From Euborellia annulipes (Eukaryota; Arthropoda; Insecta; Dermaptera; Anisolabididae): a stretch of DNA of 64,000 bases. The notes beneath the pieces were generated by a model. It was not told where the DNA came from. It searched no databases and was given only the letters and a program-made list of their open reading frames with translations. Where the stretch lies: positions 43,013 through 107,012 of the forward strand of contig JAKCPI010028416.1 in NCBI GenBank assembly GCA_023213315.1, in the 5' to 3' direction. The position numbers were made by a program, and so were the translations under genes. This document shows, in pieces, positions 42,501 to 52,829 of this stretch. The stretch's first letter is position 1. Every line of letters begins with the position of its first letter.

Positions 42501-43115
42501 TAGCTTTTCTTCCTTACTTCTTCAAGTTCGTTCGGGATTTATCGATAAAATTCGGGTGGCGGGCAATCAAAACTGACATTTGTCATTGAATTATTCATAT
42601 CGTTGTTTTTTTTAAACTTATAGATTGCTTTTTTTGTTGTTTTTGTTTAATTTTTTATCAAAATGCATAGAAGTAACTATTTTTTAACCCTCAAAGATGA
42701 TAAAAGGTATCGATCGATGTCCAAAAAATACAAATTATTGATATTATTAATATTTTGCCATTTGTTACAACGATGGATATGGTAATTTTTTTTAGCGAAC
42801 AGTTAAAGCATTAGAAAAGCTTAGAACCTTAAAAATATTATGAAACCGGCTATGCTCATGAAATTTTGGCAAAATATAAACGATGATGAAAAAAATATAA
42901 TTTTTTTATATAAAATTTTATCTTATTAAAAGGTATTAATATTTTTCATAAAACTATTATATCTAATCGTTAATTTTTTTCTAAACATTATTTATATTCA
43001 TTTTATTTCAGATTATTTTTATTAAGCCTGTGGGCTAGTAAATATCCAACTTGACATATTAAAATAAAATTAAATATTTTTTCAACAAAAAAGTATGTAA
43101 ATTAACCTGCTTCAT

Positions 43116-43352
43116 GCCCCCGCGCTTGCTGCAGTTGATAGCGTGCCCACCTATACCGAACGTCGCGGGTTCGGACCCCAGGCAGTCCGATGATTTTATT
43201 TAAGCCATTTGGATACCAAATAGTTTAAATAGAAATGCCTGGACCCCAATATAGATAGATTCATAAATATCGATTATCGTCGTCTTATATAGCCAAAGTT
43301 GCCGAAAAAGACTGTGGGAATGAGAACAAAGTGTGGATGTTAAAAAAAAAAA
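43116..43352 (+). repeat. SINE-A, complete copy
   Basis: GCCCCCGCGCTTGCTGCAG head, CGCGGGTTCGGACCCC B box, full body, hairpin CGTCTTATATAGCC / GTTGCCGAAAAAGAC and poly(A). The GT tail is shortened. Confidence 0.88.
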
Positions 43353-43508
43353 CCATCGTCCTTAATGAAACGAGGGGGTGGGGGGGGGGGGGTCAGATAC
43401 AGTGAAGGAAGAACGATGAACGGGTCGTGGAGAGCGGGTCGTTTTAGAGATCGAACGGTGAACGACCCGTTCTTCAAAAAGAACGATTTTGCCCATCTCT
43501 ATTTAAAA

Positions 43509-44328
43509 CAGTGGTTCCCAACCTTTTTTGACCCATCGCCCCTTTCTGGAGGTTGACTAACACCTATCGCCCCCCCCCCCCCTTTACATTTTCATTGTAT
43601 GCCTAATTTTAATTTGAAGTAAAGTGTAAATAATAATGCAGTTTGATTATTTTAAACAATTTTATTACCGTAGGTCTATATACAGGGCCGCAGACAGACT
43701 TGACAGGCCCCATGGCTACTTAGTAATACGCCCCCCCCAAAAAAAAAAAAACTTAAAGTTTTTTTTTTAGTATGTAAAAGGCTATTGTGGCCTTCATGCC
43801 AACAATTTTTTACACAGTTTTTGACACAACTTTTGAAATAGTTATACATAGCTTACAATAATTATTTAAATAAAGTTATATAAAATTTCCTAAACAAAGA
43901 GTTACAAAGTTTTAATTTATCGAGGCCAAATCCGGACAGAGGATTTCCGGGTGAATCTGGGGGTATGGAAAATTTTTTTGAAAATTAGCCACTGAAGTCT
44001 GCATTTGTAGCTATCCTGAGTCGTGAAAAAGATCAAACTTGATTTGAGCTTAAAGGGCCCGGCCCCATGAGAAAAAAAAAATTCAAGAAAATGATTTTTT
44101 TTAAATTGAAATTTAAGATTTGAGCTAAAAGTGACGTTTCAATTCTAGATTGGAATTATTTTCAGACTATTTTATTTTTATGATAATATTTTGTCCTCTT
44201 CTATCCTGACCATCCTGTAAATAGGAGATTTTTATTTTTTTAAATTTTAGTAAACTAATAATTTTTCTCCCTTTGAATACTCATCGCCCCCCTGAAAGCC
44301 CAAATCGCCCCCAGGTTGGGAACCACTG
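43509..44328. mobile_element. hAT-type MITE, 8-bp duplication ATTTAAAA
   Basis: CAGTGGTTCCCAACCTTTTT at left and CAGGTTGGGAACCACTG at right, perfect ATTTAAAA flanks (43501-43508 and 44329-44336). ATCGCCCC occurs next to both ends. Same family as 23227. The 820-bp interior may hold another decayed insertion (CAGGGCCGCAGACAGAC at 43684). No ORF. Confidence 0.93.
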
Positions 44329-44336
44329 ATTTAAAA

Positions 44337-44715
44337 TATTAAATAAAACTTTTAGATTTTTGTCTGCCCAAGGGTGAGGGGCTCTGAAAAAAATTTTAAT
44401 TGTGATGAGTTTAAAATTTATAAAAATCAATCTCTTCTTCCTATATATACTCATCTCCCATTGATTTCTCTACGCATGTCTATTCTTTATTTTAATTAAA
44501 GCAAAGAATTTACTATTGTATATAGTAAAAAAACATTTTCCCTATTTTCTTAATTAGTAAATACTCTACTTAATCAGTTTAGTAAAAAATTGATAAATAT
44601 TAAAAAAAAACAACATTTTTTATAATTAAATATAGATTTTAAAAGTTGCTAAAAGTACTACTAGAGCCATCTTTTGACAGGTCAACTAACTATTATTTAT
44701 ATTATATTTATTGAA
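44337..44715. other. No gene seen
   Basis: AT-rich, no ORF or recognised repeat. Confidence 0.45.
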
Positions 44716-44717
44716 TC

Positions 44718-45212
44718 TAATTATTATTACTTTCTCTTACCCTATATTTGCAATATATAGAGAGAGAAAGTATTGCGATCATGTCAAAAATTCGATGTCG
44801 AGATTTTGATGGATATACATGTTTTGAGGTCCCCTGAGTCCAAAAAAGTGGGTCCCGCAAATTGGTCTGTGTGTGTGTAACGATTTTTAGCATGAAGGAA
44901 TTGAGCTACCGGATTGAAATTTTATATTTAACTTAGGTACCTTCGAAGAATCTCAAAATAAGCTTTTGAACAAAATCGGCCAAAAAGTACTAGTACTTTA
45001 CTGATGTACTTTTTCAGTTTTTTTCGATTTTCTCAAAATTCCCTCCAAGGATTTTTTTTAAAATTCATAAATGAACTATTTTTTAGATGCTCTTTAAAAT
45101 GTATATTCTCATTTTGCCGTTGAAATCTTCTGAAGACCACTTTACTCTTGTTCTTCATAGGAAAGATAGAAATGGTTGCCATGGTAACGGAATTTAAATC
45201 TTTTTCTTTTTA
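44718..45212 (+). repeat. RepC, 3'-truncated copy
   Basis: TTACTTTCTCTTACCC with TA palindrome, GTGGGTCCCGCAAATTGG, AGTACTAGTACTTTACTGAT core, ending at GGTTGCCATGGTAACGG. The hairpin is lacking. The (GT)n is short. Confidence 0.85.
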
Positions 45213-45299
45213 TTAGATTAAAAATCAATTATTATTTAAATTCCCATTTTTTTTTTTTTTTTTTTTTTATTTCTGTCTTTAATTGTTTCCGGGAAAACA

Positions 45300-45330
45300 T
45301 ATATCACTCTCTCTCTCTCTCTCTCACTTG
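45300..45330. repeat. (CT)n microsatellite
   Basis: About ten CT units in the run TCTCTCTCTCTCTCTCAC. Confidence 0.9.
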
Positions 45331-45477
45331 CAAACATTATCGCCTGTCTCTCCGCCTTCTCTCATAGGCCTAATGTTAATTTCCTATAGGGATTTGTATG
45401 TTAATTTCGATTCAAAAGGGGGTCCCCTTTGGAACTTTTTACGCATTTGAAAATTTTTTTTTCCAATTCTTATGAAA

Positions 45478-45713
45478 TTTTGTATTTATTTACGATTCTA
45501 TATTGTGTATAAAATGTCCAAATATGAGATTAAAATTTTGAAAAATAACCATAGTTTATTTGAAGCAGTCAACATTTAAAATGCAAGTTTGAAACTAAGG
45601 TGCTATGGGAAACTAAATATATATCGACACAAAAAATCTGGTGTGACCAGCACGGTGCACAACTTTCTCTTACCCTTCGGTGTGCGCCAGTCATACCAGA
45701 TTTTTTTTTCTTT
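45478..45713 (+). repeat. RepJ fragment joined to RepC 3' module
   Basis: TATTTACGATTCTATATTGT to AGCAGTCAACATTTAAAATG is RepJ. From GTGCTATGGGAAACTAAATA it becomes the RepC 3' module (AATCTGGTGTGACCAGCAC ... AGTCATACCAGATTTTTT). The same junction occurs at 30040-30060, so the two repeats moved together at least once. Confidence 0.75.
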
Positions 45714-45714
45714 A

Positions 45715-46330
45715 CAGATTTCCCTATAAAAAAAAAAACACCCTTAAAAGTAGTTGTATTTCTTTCTCTCTCTGAGTGATCGAATATTGAATAACTTTTC
45801 TCTTCTTTATCCCGGGCTTCTCTCTAAGAAATTGCCCCCCCCCCCCCCTCCGGCCTCACTTCAAGTCTTGTTGAATCCTCATAGACGACAATGCAAGTAA
45901 TTTGCGTTTTTACGACTTTTTATAAAGTAACTCTCTGTTCAATAATGGAATGTGTTGTGTGTATGAAGAGAGAGAGAGAGAGAGGTAAACTTTTGGTTTA
46001 TTTCATACAACCGATGAAATCACTTTCTCTTCAAGACGGAGGGGGAAGTTGATTATAGATTATGATCTCTCTCTCTCTGTTGGAAAATTCAATGACGTAA
46101 AAATAACAAAACATAAGAAAGAAGAGGAGATTGATAATCTTTTTGGACCATTGATTGAAATATATATACCTTCGTTTTTTGGTTTATGATGTTATAAAAA
46201 ATTGTAATTTAAAAAAAAAACGAAAAAATCTTTGATCAGAGTAAAAAACAAACTAGCCGCGTTGCCCCACTTCGGCGGGCATCGACCCGAGCATTTTCCA
46301 AATTTCGTTTCAGGCAATTATTATTAAAGG
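45715..46330. other. No gene; simple repeats
   Basis: C13 run near 45836, (GA)n near 45969-45983, TCTCTCTCTC near 46066. A RepG-like start at 46253 (CTAGCCGCGTTGCCCC). No ORF. Confidence 0.5.
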
Positions 46331-46383
46331 TACAGTGAGCGCCACAATTAAAAGTCCCCATCTGGTATCTAAAGCTTTAAGTA

Positions 46384-46591
46384 CAGTGAGGGACAATAAT
46401 AAGTCCCACCCATTACTATTTGTGATTATTTCATTGTTTTAAAAAAAAATATATATATTCTTTAATGGGATCTCAAACATCTCAAAAATTTCCAATAAAG
46501 ATTTTCATTTTCTTTTATAAAAAAAAAAAAAAAAAATGAAATAATCACAAGTAGAAAACGCATGGGTGGGACTTAATATTGACCCACACTG
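46384..46591. mobile_element. Tc1/mariner-type MITE, TA duplication
   Basis: CAGTGAGGGACAATAATAAG and TCCCACCCAT at left, inverse GTGGGACTTAATATTGACCC and ACACTG at right, with GTGATTATTTCATT also inverted. TA lies on both sides. A solo end of the family precedes it at 46333 and another lies at 19688. 208 bp, no ORF. Confidence 0.85.
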
Positions 46592-46675
46592 TACATGGTA
46601 TATGGTGAAATAATTTGAATGATCGAAAAGGTTAAATAAAATCTGGTAAAGATGATTTTATTTTACTTTTTCGAA

Positions 46676-46824
46676 TTTATAAAAATCTGGTGTGACTGTC
46701 GCACAGCACACAACTTTCTCTTACCCTCGGTAATCAAAGGTTGTGTTCTGTGCTTGTCATACAAGATTTTTCCTGTCGGCATATATTTACTTTCCGCCGA
46801 TAAATTAGAATTCAAGATTTTTTT
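46676..46824 (-). repeat. RepC 3' portion, cut by SINE-A
   Basis: AAAATCTGGTGTGACTGTCG, CTTTCTCTTACCCTCGG, GTCATACAAGATTTTTCC and GGCATATATTTACTTTCC. The body is lost where the SINE-A poly(T) begins. Confidence 0.8.
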
Positions 46825-47064
46825 TTAACAAACACTTTTCTTATTCACACTCACACTCACACACACATTCACACAGTCTTTTCGGCAACTTAGGCCATAC
46901 AAGACTTTTACGATAACCGTTATTTATTAATATATCTATTGGAGGTCCAGGCATTTATATTTAAGCCATTTGGGATCCAAACTTATCGGACTGCCTGGGG
47001 TCCGAACCCGCGACGTTTGGTATATGAGGTTAGCACGCTAACCTCTACACCACGCCCCGTGGGC
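46825..47064 (-). repeat. SINE-A, near-complete copy
   Basis: Poly(T), CACTCACACTCACACACAC, TCTTTTCGGCAACTTAGGCC, GAACCCGCGACGTTTGG and CACGCCCCGTGGGCC. A short deletion removes the TTGGCTTAAATAAAATC segment. Confidence 0.87.
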
Positions 47065-47207
47065 CAAAAGAAAATTATTACTACGTATTCCAATCCAGTG
47101 CCTGCTTGAGGATTTGTTTACATTCATGGAATACACAACTGCAAAGAATACTAAATATTTCTCTATACATTTCCTATGGAAGAAATCGTAACTTTAGGAA
47201 TTAATAA

Positions 47208-48045
47208 CTAGGGCTCGGATTTATAGGCACTAAAAATCTTTAAAATAGGCAGGCAACTAAGCACTAAAAATCATTAAAATAGGCACTTAAAAAGGCATTT
47301 ATTGTAAAAAAAGGCACTTAAAAGGCATTATTTAAGATAAAAAATTTAAAAAATCTGGTGTGACTGGCGCACAGCACACAACTTTCTCTTACCTTCGGTA
47401 ATCGAAAGTTGTGTACTGTGCTTGTCACGCAAGCAAATTTTAAGAAAATCGAAAAAAACTGAAAAAGTACATCAGTAAAGCACTAGTACTCTTTGGTCGA
47501 TTTTGTTCAAAAGCTTCGTGTCACGTCCCATGGGGGTGCCTAACTTAAATATAAAATTTCAACCTCCTAGCTCTTTTCGTTCTTGAGATATTTTGTTCAC
47601 AGACACACAGACAGACCATGTCGCGAAAACCACTTTTTTGGATTTAGGGGACCTCAAAATGTGAAGATCCATCAAAATCTCGACATCGAATTTTTGACAT
47701 GAAACTAATACTTTCTCTCTCTATATATATTAACATATATATAGAGGTAAGAGAAAGTAAAAATTGATGTCTTATATAAAATGAATTTATTGTGAAATTT
47801 CAAAAAAAAGCCGAAATTGGCTTAAAATAGCTTATTTTAAGTTAAAATACTTGAAATAGGCACTAAAAAAGGCATTTATAGATGAAATAGGCACTAAAAG
47901 CTGAAATCGGCCAAAATAGGCATTATAGGCACTAACAAATGCCTCTTATTTTATTCAGAATTTCATGAAACGTATACATATCATATTGGCCTAAATTTTA
48001 AGCCATAAACTAAAAAAAGGCAAATAGGGCGAAATCCGAGCCCTA
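47208..48045. mobile_element. hAT-type MITE, 8-bp duplication TTAATAAC, containing RepC
   Basis: Ends TAGGGCTCGGATTT / AAATCCGAGCCCTA, perfect TTAATAAC at 47200-47207 and 48046-48053. The interior is rich in AGGCACTAAAA and AAAAAGGCA words. A RepC copy sits at 47346-47762. A half copy of this element (49903-50044, reverse) lacks RepC and shows the empty site. Confidence 0.92.
47346..47762 (-). repeat. RepC, internally deleted, with readable insertion site
   Basis: 3' hairpin AAAAATCTGGTGTGACTGGC to TGTCACGCAAGC, then a jump into the core (GCACTAGTACTCTTTGG) and on to GGTAAGAGAAAGTAAAAA. Comparison with 49903-50044 places the ends in an A/T run with no duplicated target beyond that run. Confidence 0.85.
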
Positions 48046-48189
48046 TTAATAACTCAAAAAGTTATGGGAATTTCGGGACCTGAGTATTCTTTCTGGACTC
48101 TCCATAACGTCCTCTATAAGACTGCAAAATTTCAACGGGAAGTAGGTCAAATAGAGCGTGACAGGCGGACGGACAGACAGACGGATATA

Positions 48190-48885
48190 TATATAGATAT
48201 TAGCTAAAGTCAGAGAGATTTTATCAGAAAACTTTTTTGGTTAAAGACGCCATTTTTATGCATTAAATACGGCTTTAAAATATTAAAGACACCCTTCTAG
48301 ATATGACATTAATTTTTAACACTAAATGTTAACGCTTTGGTGTTAAAGTTTTTGCTTAAAGATTTGAGGCAAGGAGGTGTTAAAATGAATTAACGTCTGT
48401 TATTAGAGAATAGACCTGTTGTCTTTTTTAGAATATGCTAACTTTAAAGTCTTTAATATTCGTTCATTTCAAATATATTTTTTTTTTTTTTTTTACTAGG
48501 TGCCTGCCTTATCTTGAAGTAAAGCAATAAATAAATGCATCTCTCTAATTTGGTCATTGTTTTTTTTTATTTTTTTTTTTTCGCCCTCCGGTTGGAGAGA
48601 GTGTTATCCGATCCAAGCAAGGCTCCCCCAAGGGGCTTCGGTTAATTAACCAATGAATCCACCCCCACCCCCCTCAACTCCTCTTTTATTCCAGAGAGAA
48701 AGGATTTCACGTTATTTTCCCTCTCTCTCTTTTCTTTTTCATCCAATATATCATGAAATATGTTTGCTATTGCAATAAATATATTTTTTGTAGAAGCAAT
48801 TGTATGACAATAAATTATTAAGAATGAGTTGTAATTCTAAGTATTGCATCCATATCGAAATTTTGATGGAAATACACGTTTCAAG
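48190..48885. other. No gene; T runs
   Basis: Long T tracts near 48478 and 48560, C-rich 48661-48672. From about 48840 a RepC scrap (GTATTGCATCC, TTTTGATGGAAATACACGTT). Confidence 0.45.
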
Positions 48886-49147
48886 CAGTGGTGTAGCGGC
48901 AAAATGTTCAGTGTGGGAACGCTAAATACATGACTTACCAATGAGGGGAGGGGGGTGCTTCAGAGGGCCTCGAAAATTTTGGAAAAATTAATAGTGAAAT
49001 GGTGCAATTCTAGACTATGAACATTACCTTAATTTAAAATAAATAATTTTAATTGCATTTGTTGTTATTATTATTATTATTTTTTTTAATTAGTGAAACC
49101 AGTGTGGGAACGCCGTTCCCACGTGTTCCCGCCCCACTATACCCCTG
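48886..49147. mobile_element. hAT-type MITE, 8-bp duplication GTTTCAAG
   Basis: CAGTGGTGTAGCGG at left; right end read in reverse CAGGGGTATAGTGGGGCGGG. Perfect GTTTCAAG flanks (48878-48885 and 49148-49155). AGTGTGGGAACG occurs near both ends in the same orientation. 262 bp, non-coding. It interrupts a RepC scrap. Confidence 0.9.
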
Positions 49148-49235
49148 GTTTCAAGGTAAGAAGGAATAATTCCCAAAGAAGAAATCAGCCAAATTATATT
49201 TCATTTCATTTTAATAAAAATTTCTAATCACTTGC

Positions 49236-49270
49236 TGACATTTCGGTTCGGGTTTGAACTATCATCGGAG
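49236..49270 (-). other. Hammerhead-like module, diverged
   Basis: In reverse: CCGATGA, T, AGTTC, AAACCC, GAAC, C, GAAATGTCAGC. Boxes each carry one change but the GTTC/GAAC stem is kept. Confidence 0.4.
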
Positions 49271-49361
49271 CTACACACATGGAAAATAATAATATTCCAA
49301 TAATGATATAATAATCATTCAATAATGAATTGTAAAAAAAAAAAAAAATACGCCTCTGTTT

Positions 49362-49622
49362 TGTTTATATTAGGAACAGACCGAATATTCAGTTTCGGCC
49401 AAAAAGTAACCGAAACCTGAGTTCGAAAAGATGGGATGAGACTCGCATGCAAAATGATTTGCAAAAGCGATAAAGATGCGGAAAAAAAATTTAGTCTCCT
49501 TAAAAAAAAAAGGGTAAAATGATTTTCACAGAGAGGAAAAAAAATTTCAAAAAAAAAAAAAAAAAAAAAGAAGGTAAAATGTTATGAATTTTTTATTAGG
49601 AAATACAGATTGAGGCCGAAAT
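49362..49622 (-). mobile_element. hAT-type MITE half, related to 23321
   Basis: Starts TAGGAACAGACCGAATATTC, with CAAAAAGTAACCGAAACC, GATGGGATGAGACTCGCA and GTAAAATGTTATGAATTTTT following as in the 29519 and 23321 copies. It ends at GATTGAGGCCGAAATT without the second terminus. Confidence 0.65.
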
Positions 49623-49789
49623 TAAAAATATTAATTAATATTATAAATTAATAATTAATAATTATTAATAATTAATAAATAAAAAATACTATAATAATAC
49701 TAAAAATAATAAAAAATACTTTTTTTCGAAAAATAATTTATTTTTAATGTAAACATTTTTAAAAATTAGTACTTAAAAATTTTATTTGT

Positions 49790-49881
49790 ATTTATATTCT
49801 GACAAACAAGTACAGAATGCGTCCTTAAATTACCGAAATTAAAAAAAAATTTTGTGCTATACGACCAGTCACACCAGATTA
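49790..49881 (+). repeat. RepC-related terminal variant
   Basis: CTGACAAACAAGTACAGAATG, AAATTACCGAAATTAAA and CGACCAGTCACACCAGATTAC: the same variant as 1242-1323. Flanking ATTTTTAATGTAAA is also shared by both, so the repeat unit is longer than the hairpin. Confidence 0.6.
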
Positions 49882-49902
49882 CCAAAAATAAGACATCAAT
49901 TT

Positions 49903-50044
49903 TTTTTATATTATTTCTTAAATAATGCCTTTTTAAGTGCCTATTTTTACAATAAATGCCTTTTTAAGTCCCTATTTTAATAATTTTTAGTGCTTAGTTG
50001 CCTGCCTATTTTAAAGATTTTCAGTGCCTATAAATCCGAGCCCT
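49903..50044 (-). repeat. Half copy of the 47208 hAT MITE (RepC-free)
   Basis: Reverse: TAGGGCTCGGATTTATAGGC, AACTAAGCACTAAAAATT, GGCACTTAAAAAGGCATT, GATGTCTTATTTTTGG. It provides the empty site for the RepC insertion at 47346. Confidence 0.78.
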
Positions 50045-50102
50045 AATTATTACAAGTAAAGAAAAACGAAAAAAATCCTTGTGTTCACATTAATTCGCAC
50101 AA

Positions 50103-50432
50103 TACTGTACTTTTTCAGCTTTTATTTGATTTTCTCAAAATTCGCTCCCACGATTTTGATTAAAATTCATAAATCATTTATTTTTTAGATGCTCTTTAAA
50201 ATGTATATTCTCATTTCGCAATTGAAATCTTCTGAAGACCACTTTACTCTTGTATTTCATAGGGAAGATAGGAGAAATGGTAACAAAATATTTTCCCATA
50301 CTTATCATCTTGAATACTAATATATCGTCGGAAACTAAATATATCTCGACTGGTAAGACAAGCACAGAACACAACTTTCGATTACCGAAGGTAAGAGAAA
50401 GTTCTATGCTGTGTTCATCACACTGATACTGA
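50103..50432 (+). repeat. RepC 3' half
   Basis: From TACTGTACTTTTTCAGC through GAAGACCACTTTACTC to a decayed 3' hairpin: GACTGGTAAGACAAGCAC, AGGTAAGAGAAAGTTC. The outer CACCAGATTTTTT arm is lost. Confidence 0.78.
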
Positions 50433-51080
50433 AATAATATTATTTAATAAAAAAAAAAAAAAAAAAAAAAAGGCAATTCGTTGTCACTTTGAATCCCATT
50501 TTAATTGAATAAACGAAAAAAAAAAAAAAAAAAATGGCTCCATTGTTAACGAACAGCTCCATGGGATTTTAATCCACTTTCTCTCTCTCTTCTACTGCTG
50601 TAGATCCTTCTATTCTATTTTAGAGGCCTTAACTATGTGATTGACTTCATCTCTTCTTCCCTTTTTTTTTTTCACTATATATATATTCGTTAAAAAAAAT
50701 AAAACGGCAAAAGTTTTGATAAGCGATTATAATCGTTTATTTTAACAACTTGCATTGAATGAATGAGCGAGAGAGAAAAAAAAGGAGAATTGATTATTTG
50801 ATCGAAATCAATTTTAGAAAAAAAGTTTTTGCCAAGGCGGGGAAATAACGTTAATTAAATGTGATTTCTATAAGATTTTTATCAAAGAAAAAAAAAATAA
50901 TAATAATCCACATTTGCATTTAAAAGGTTTATTTTCCTAAGTGTCCCAGAGCTTAGCCCCTACATAGAGGTATATTATGTTTAAAAGAATATAAATTAAG
51001 CAGCACAGGAAGTAAAATAAATTTTTGTCCCCCCCTTCAAGCAAAAACTGAAATGACGTCACTGTCCTTTACCTAGCTAT
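50433..51080. other. No gene; A runs
   Basis: Three long A tracts near 50450, 50515 and 50770 and (CT)n near 50580. No ORF. Confidence 0.5.
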
Positions 51081-51631
51081 TATATGAACCCTGTTATTCA
51101 ATGGTGTGTCAAAGACCAAAAAATTCAAAATTGAGTTAAGCATGGAATATTGTTTCAAATGCTTTAATTAATAGTATTTTTTTATGAAATATGTCCTAAA
51201 AAAATTTATTTTTAATGTAAAAGCATAAAATTATTTTTACAATATTTCAATGCAGGATTTTACATTTTTCAATAATGATTTATGTACTTAACATGTTGTT
51301 TCGTAATACTTAATTTGAAAAGAACAATTTTTCATTTATGCGTCAAGTGCAAGACATCGTAAACAACTATACGCTTGAGATATATTGTTGCGTTTATGCC
51401 CTAAGTATTTTCAATTATGAACACCGGCATCGCTATTGTTTAGAGGTATTTAATATAAACTCAAGAAAATATTAATTTTATTTATTTCAAATTTATATAT
51501 TCAATACACTATTACTATATTCCATTTGTTGAAATTTAATACAAGTATTTCATAACCTACAAAAATTATCAATAATTCATTTTTTACTTTCTTTTAGCCT
51601 AATTCTATAATGTTTTCTATCTTTTTCTATG

Positions 51632-51672
<41 letters not shown>

Positions 51673-51851
51673 CAATTAACAATAAATTAATATCGTTTAA
51701 TTGAGTTTTAACCAGTGCGATTTTAACAACCAATAAAAAGTTATTTACCAAATAATATTATATATATTTTTTTCCCTTAAATAAACAAAAATCATTTTTT
51801 TTTTTTTTTTGAAAAATGAGAAAATTTTCTCTGAATTCGTAGACTTCAAAA

Positions 51852-52543
51852 TTTAATTTTTACTTTCTCTTACCTCTATATATATGTTAATATATATAGA
51901 GAGAGAAAGTATTGGATTCATGTCAAAAATTCGATGTCGAGATTTTGATAGATCTTCACGTTTTGAGGTCCCCTGAATCCAAAAAAGTGGTTTTCGCGAC
52001 ATGGTCTGTCTGTCTGTGTGTCTGTGTGTCTGTGTGTGTGTGTGTCTGTGAACAAAATATCTCAAGAACGAAAAGAGCTAGGAGGTTGAAATTTTATATT
52101 TAAGTTAGGCACCCCCATGGGACGTGACACGAAGCTTTTGAACAAAATCGACCAAAGAGTACTAGTACTTTACTGATGCACTTTTTCAGTTTTTTTCGAT
52201 TTTCTCTAAATTTGCTCCAACGATTTTTTTTAAAATTCAAAAATCAATTATTTTTTAGATTCTCTTTAAAATGTATATTCTCATTTTGTGATTGAAATCT
52301 TCTGAAGACCACTTTACTCTTGTACTCCATAGAAAAGATAGGAGAAATGGTTGCCATGGTAACAAAATATAAATATTTTCCCGTACTTGTAAATTTTACA
52401 TCTTGAAAATCGAATGTACCGTACTGTCGGAAACTAAATACATGTCGACACAAAAAATCTGGTGTGACAAGCACAGAACACAACTTTCGATTACCGAAGG
52501 TAAGAGAAAGTTGTGTGCTGTGCGCCAGTCACACCAGATTTTT
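51852..52543 (+). repeat. RepC, complete reference copy
   Basis: Best-preserved copy: TTTTTACTTTCTCTTACCTC, TA palindrome, GAGAGAAAGTATTGGATTC, CGAGATTTTGATAGATC, (GT)n, GGGACGTGACACGAAGC, AGTACTAGTACTTTACTGAT, GGTTGCCATGGTAACAAAA, and the 3' hairpin with arms GTGACAAGCACAGAACACAA / TTGTGTGCTGTGCGCCAGTC inside AAAAAATCTGG ... CCAGATTTTTT. Short frames across it are not genes. Confidence 0.92.
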
Positions 52544-52619
52544 TGATATTATTCCTGATAATGAAAATGAAGATGAGGATGAGGATCAGTGCGATTTCGA
52601 AAAGACAACAAAATAAATA

Positions 52620-52650
52620 ATATTAGGTTAGGTTAGGTTGAAGTGGCCGT
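52620..52650 (+). repeat. TTAGG-like tract with RepK end
   Basis: TTAGGTTAGGTTAGGTTGAA then GTGGCCGT. Three TTAGG-type units in RepK context; more likely a repeat end than a telomere scar. Confidence 0.6.
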
Positions 52651-52829
52651 AATATTAAGTCTATTTCATTATTATAACTTTGATTTACTGTTTCCAAGCT
52701 ATTTATTCGGAAATTAATTAATGAGAAAATTTTGTTATCACTTTCTATTTAATTTTAAAATATTAATACTATTTAAAATTGATGAATGTGATTTTGATAA
52801 AAAGTTTCTATGCTACTAGTATTAAATAT

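Larger units (their letters stand above)
42207..43501. mobile_element. hAT-like element with minisatellite interior
   Basis: Left TAGAGGTGGGCATTCCGTTC and right (reversed) TAGAGATGGGCAAAATCGTTC are inverted ends of a known hAT style. Flanks do not match (GTACTCTG against TTTAAAAC), so the two ends may come from a rearranged or old copy. GAACGGGTCGTT words lie inside both ends. A SINE-A copy is inserted at 43116. No transposase. Confidence 0.62.
47090..48190. repeat. RepG copy split by a hAT element
   Basis: RepG reads ATTTCTCTATACATTTCC, GAAATCGTAACTTTAGG, AATTAATAAC, then after the insertion TCAAAAAGTTATGGGAATTT, CGGGACCTGAGTATTC and GACGGACAGACAGACGG. The undisturbed order is seen in the copy inside 6478-7100, which confirms that 47208-48045 is an insertion. 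Confidence 0.82.

Noticed and set aside
42133..42589. Three overlapping frames of 79-96 codons
   Set aside because: Translations of the GTTCG minisatellite; no domain.
52620..52640. Interstitial telomere from TTAGG units
   Set aside because: Only three units, and the same units precede the same non-telomeric text at 21483.
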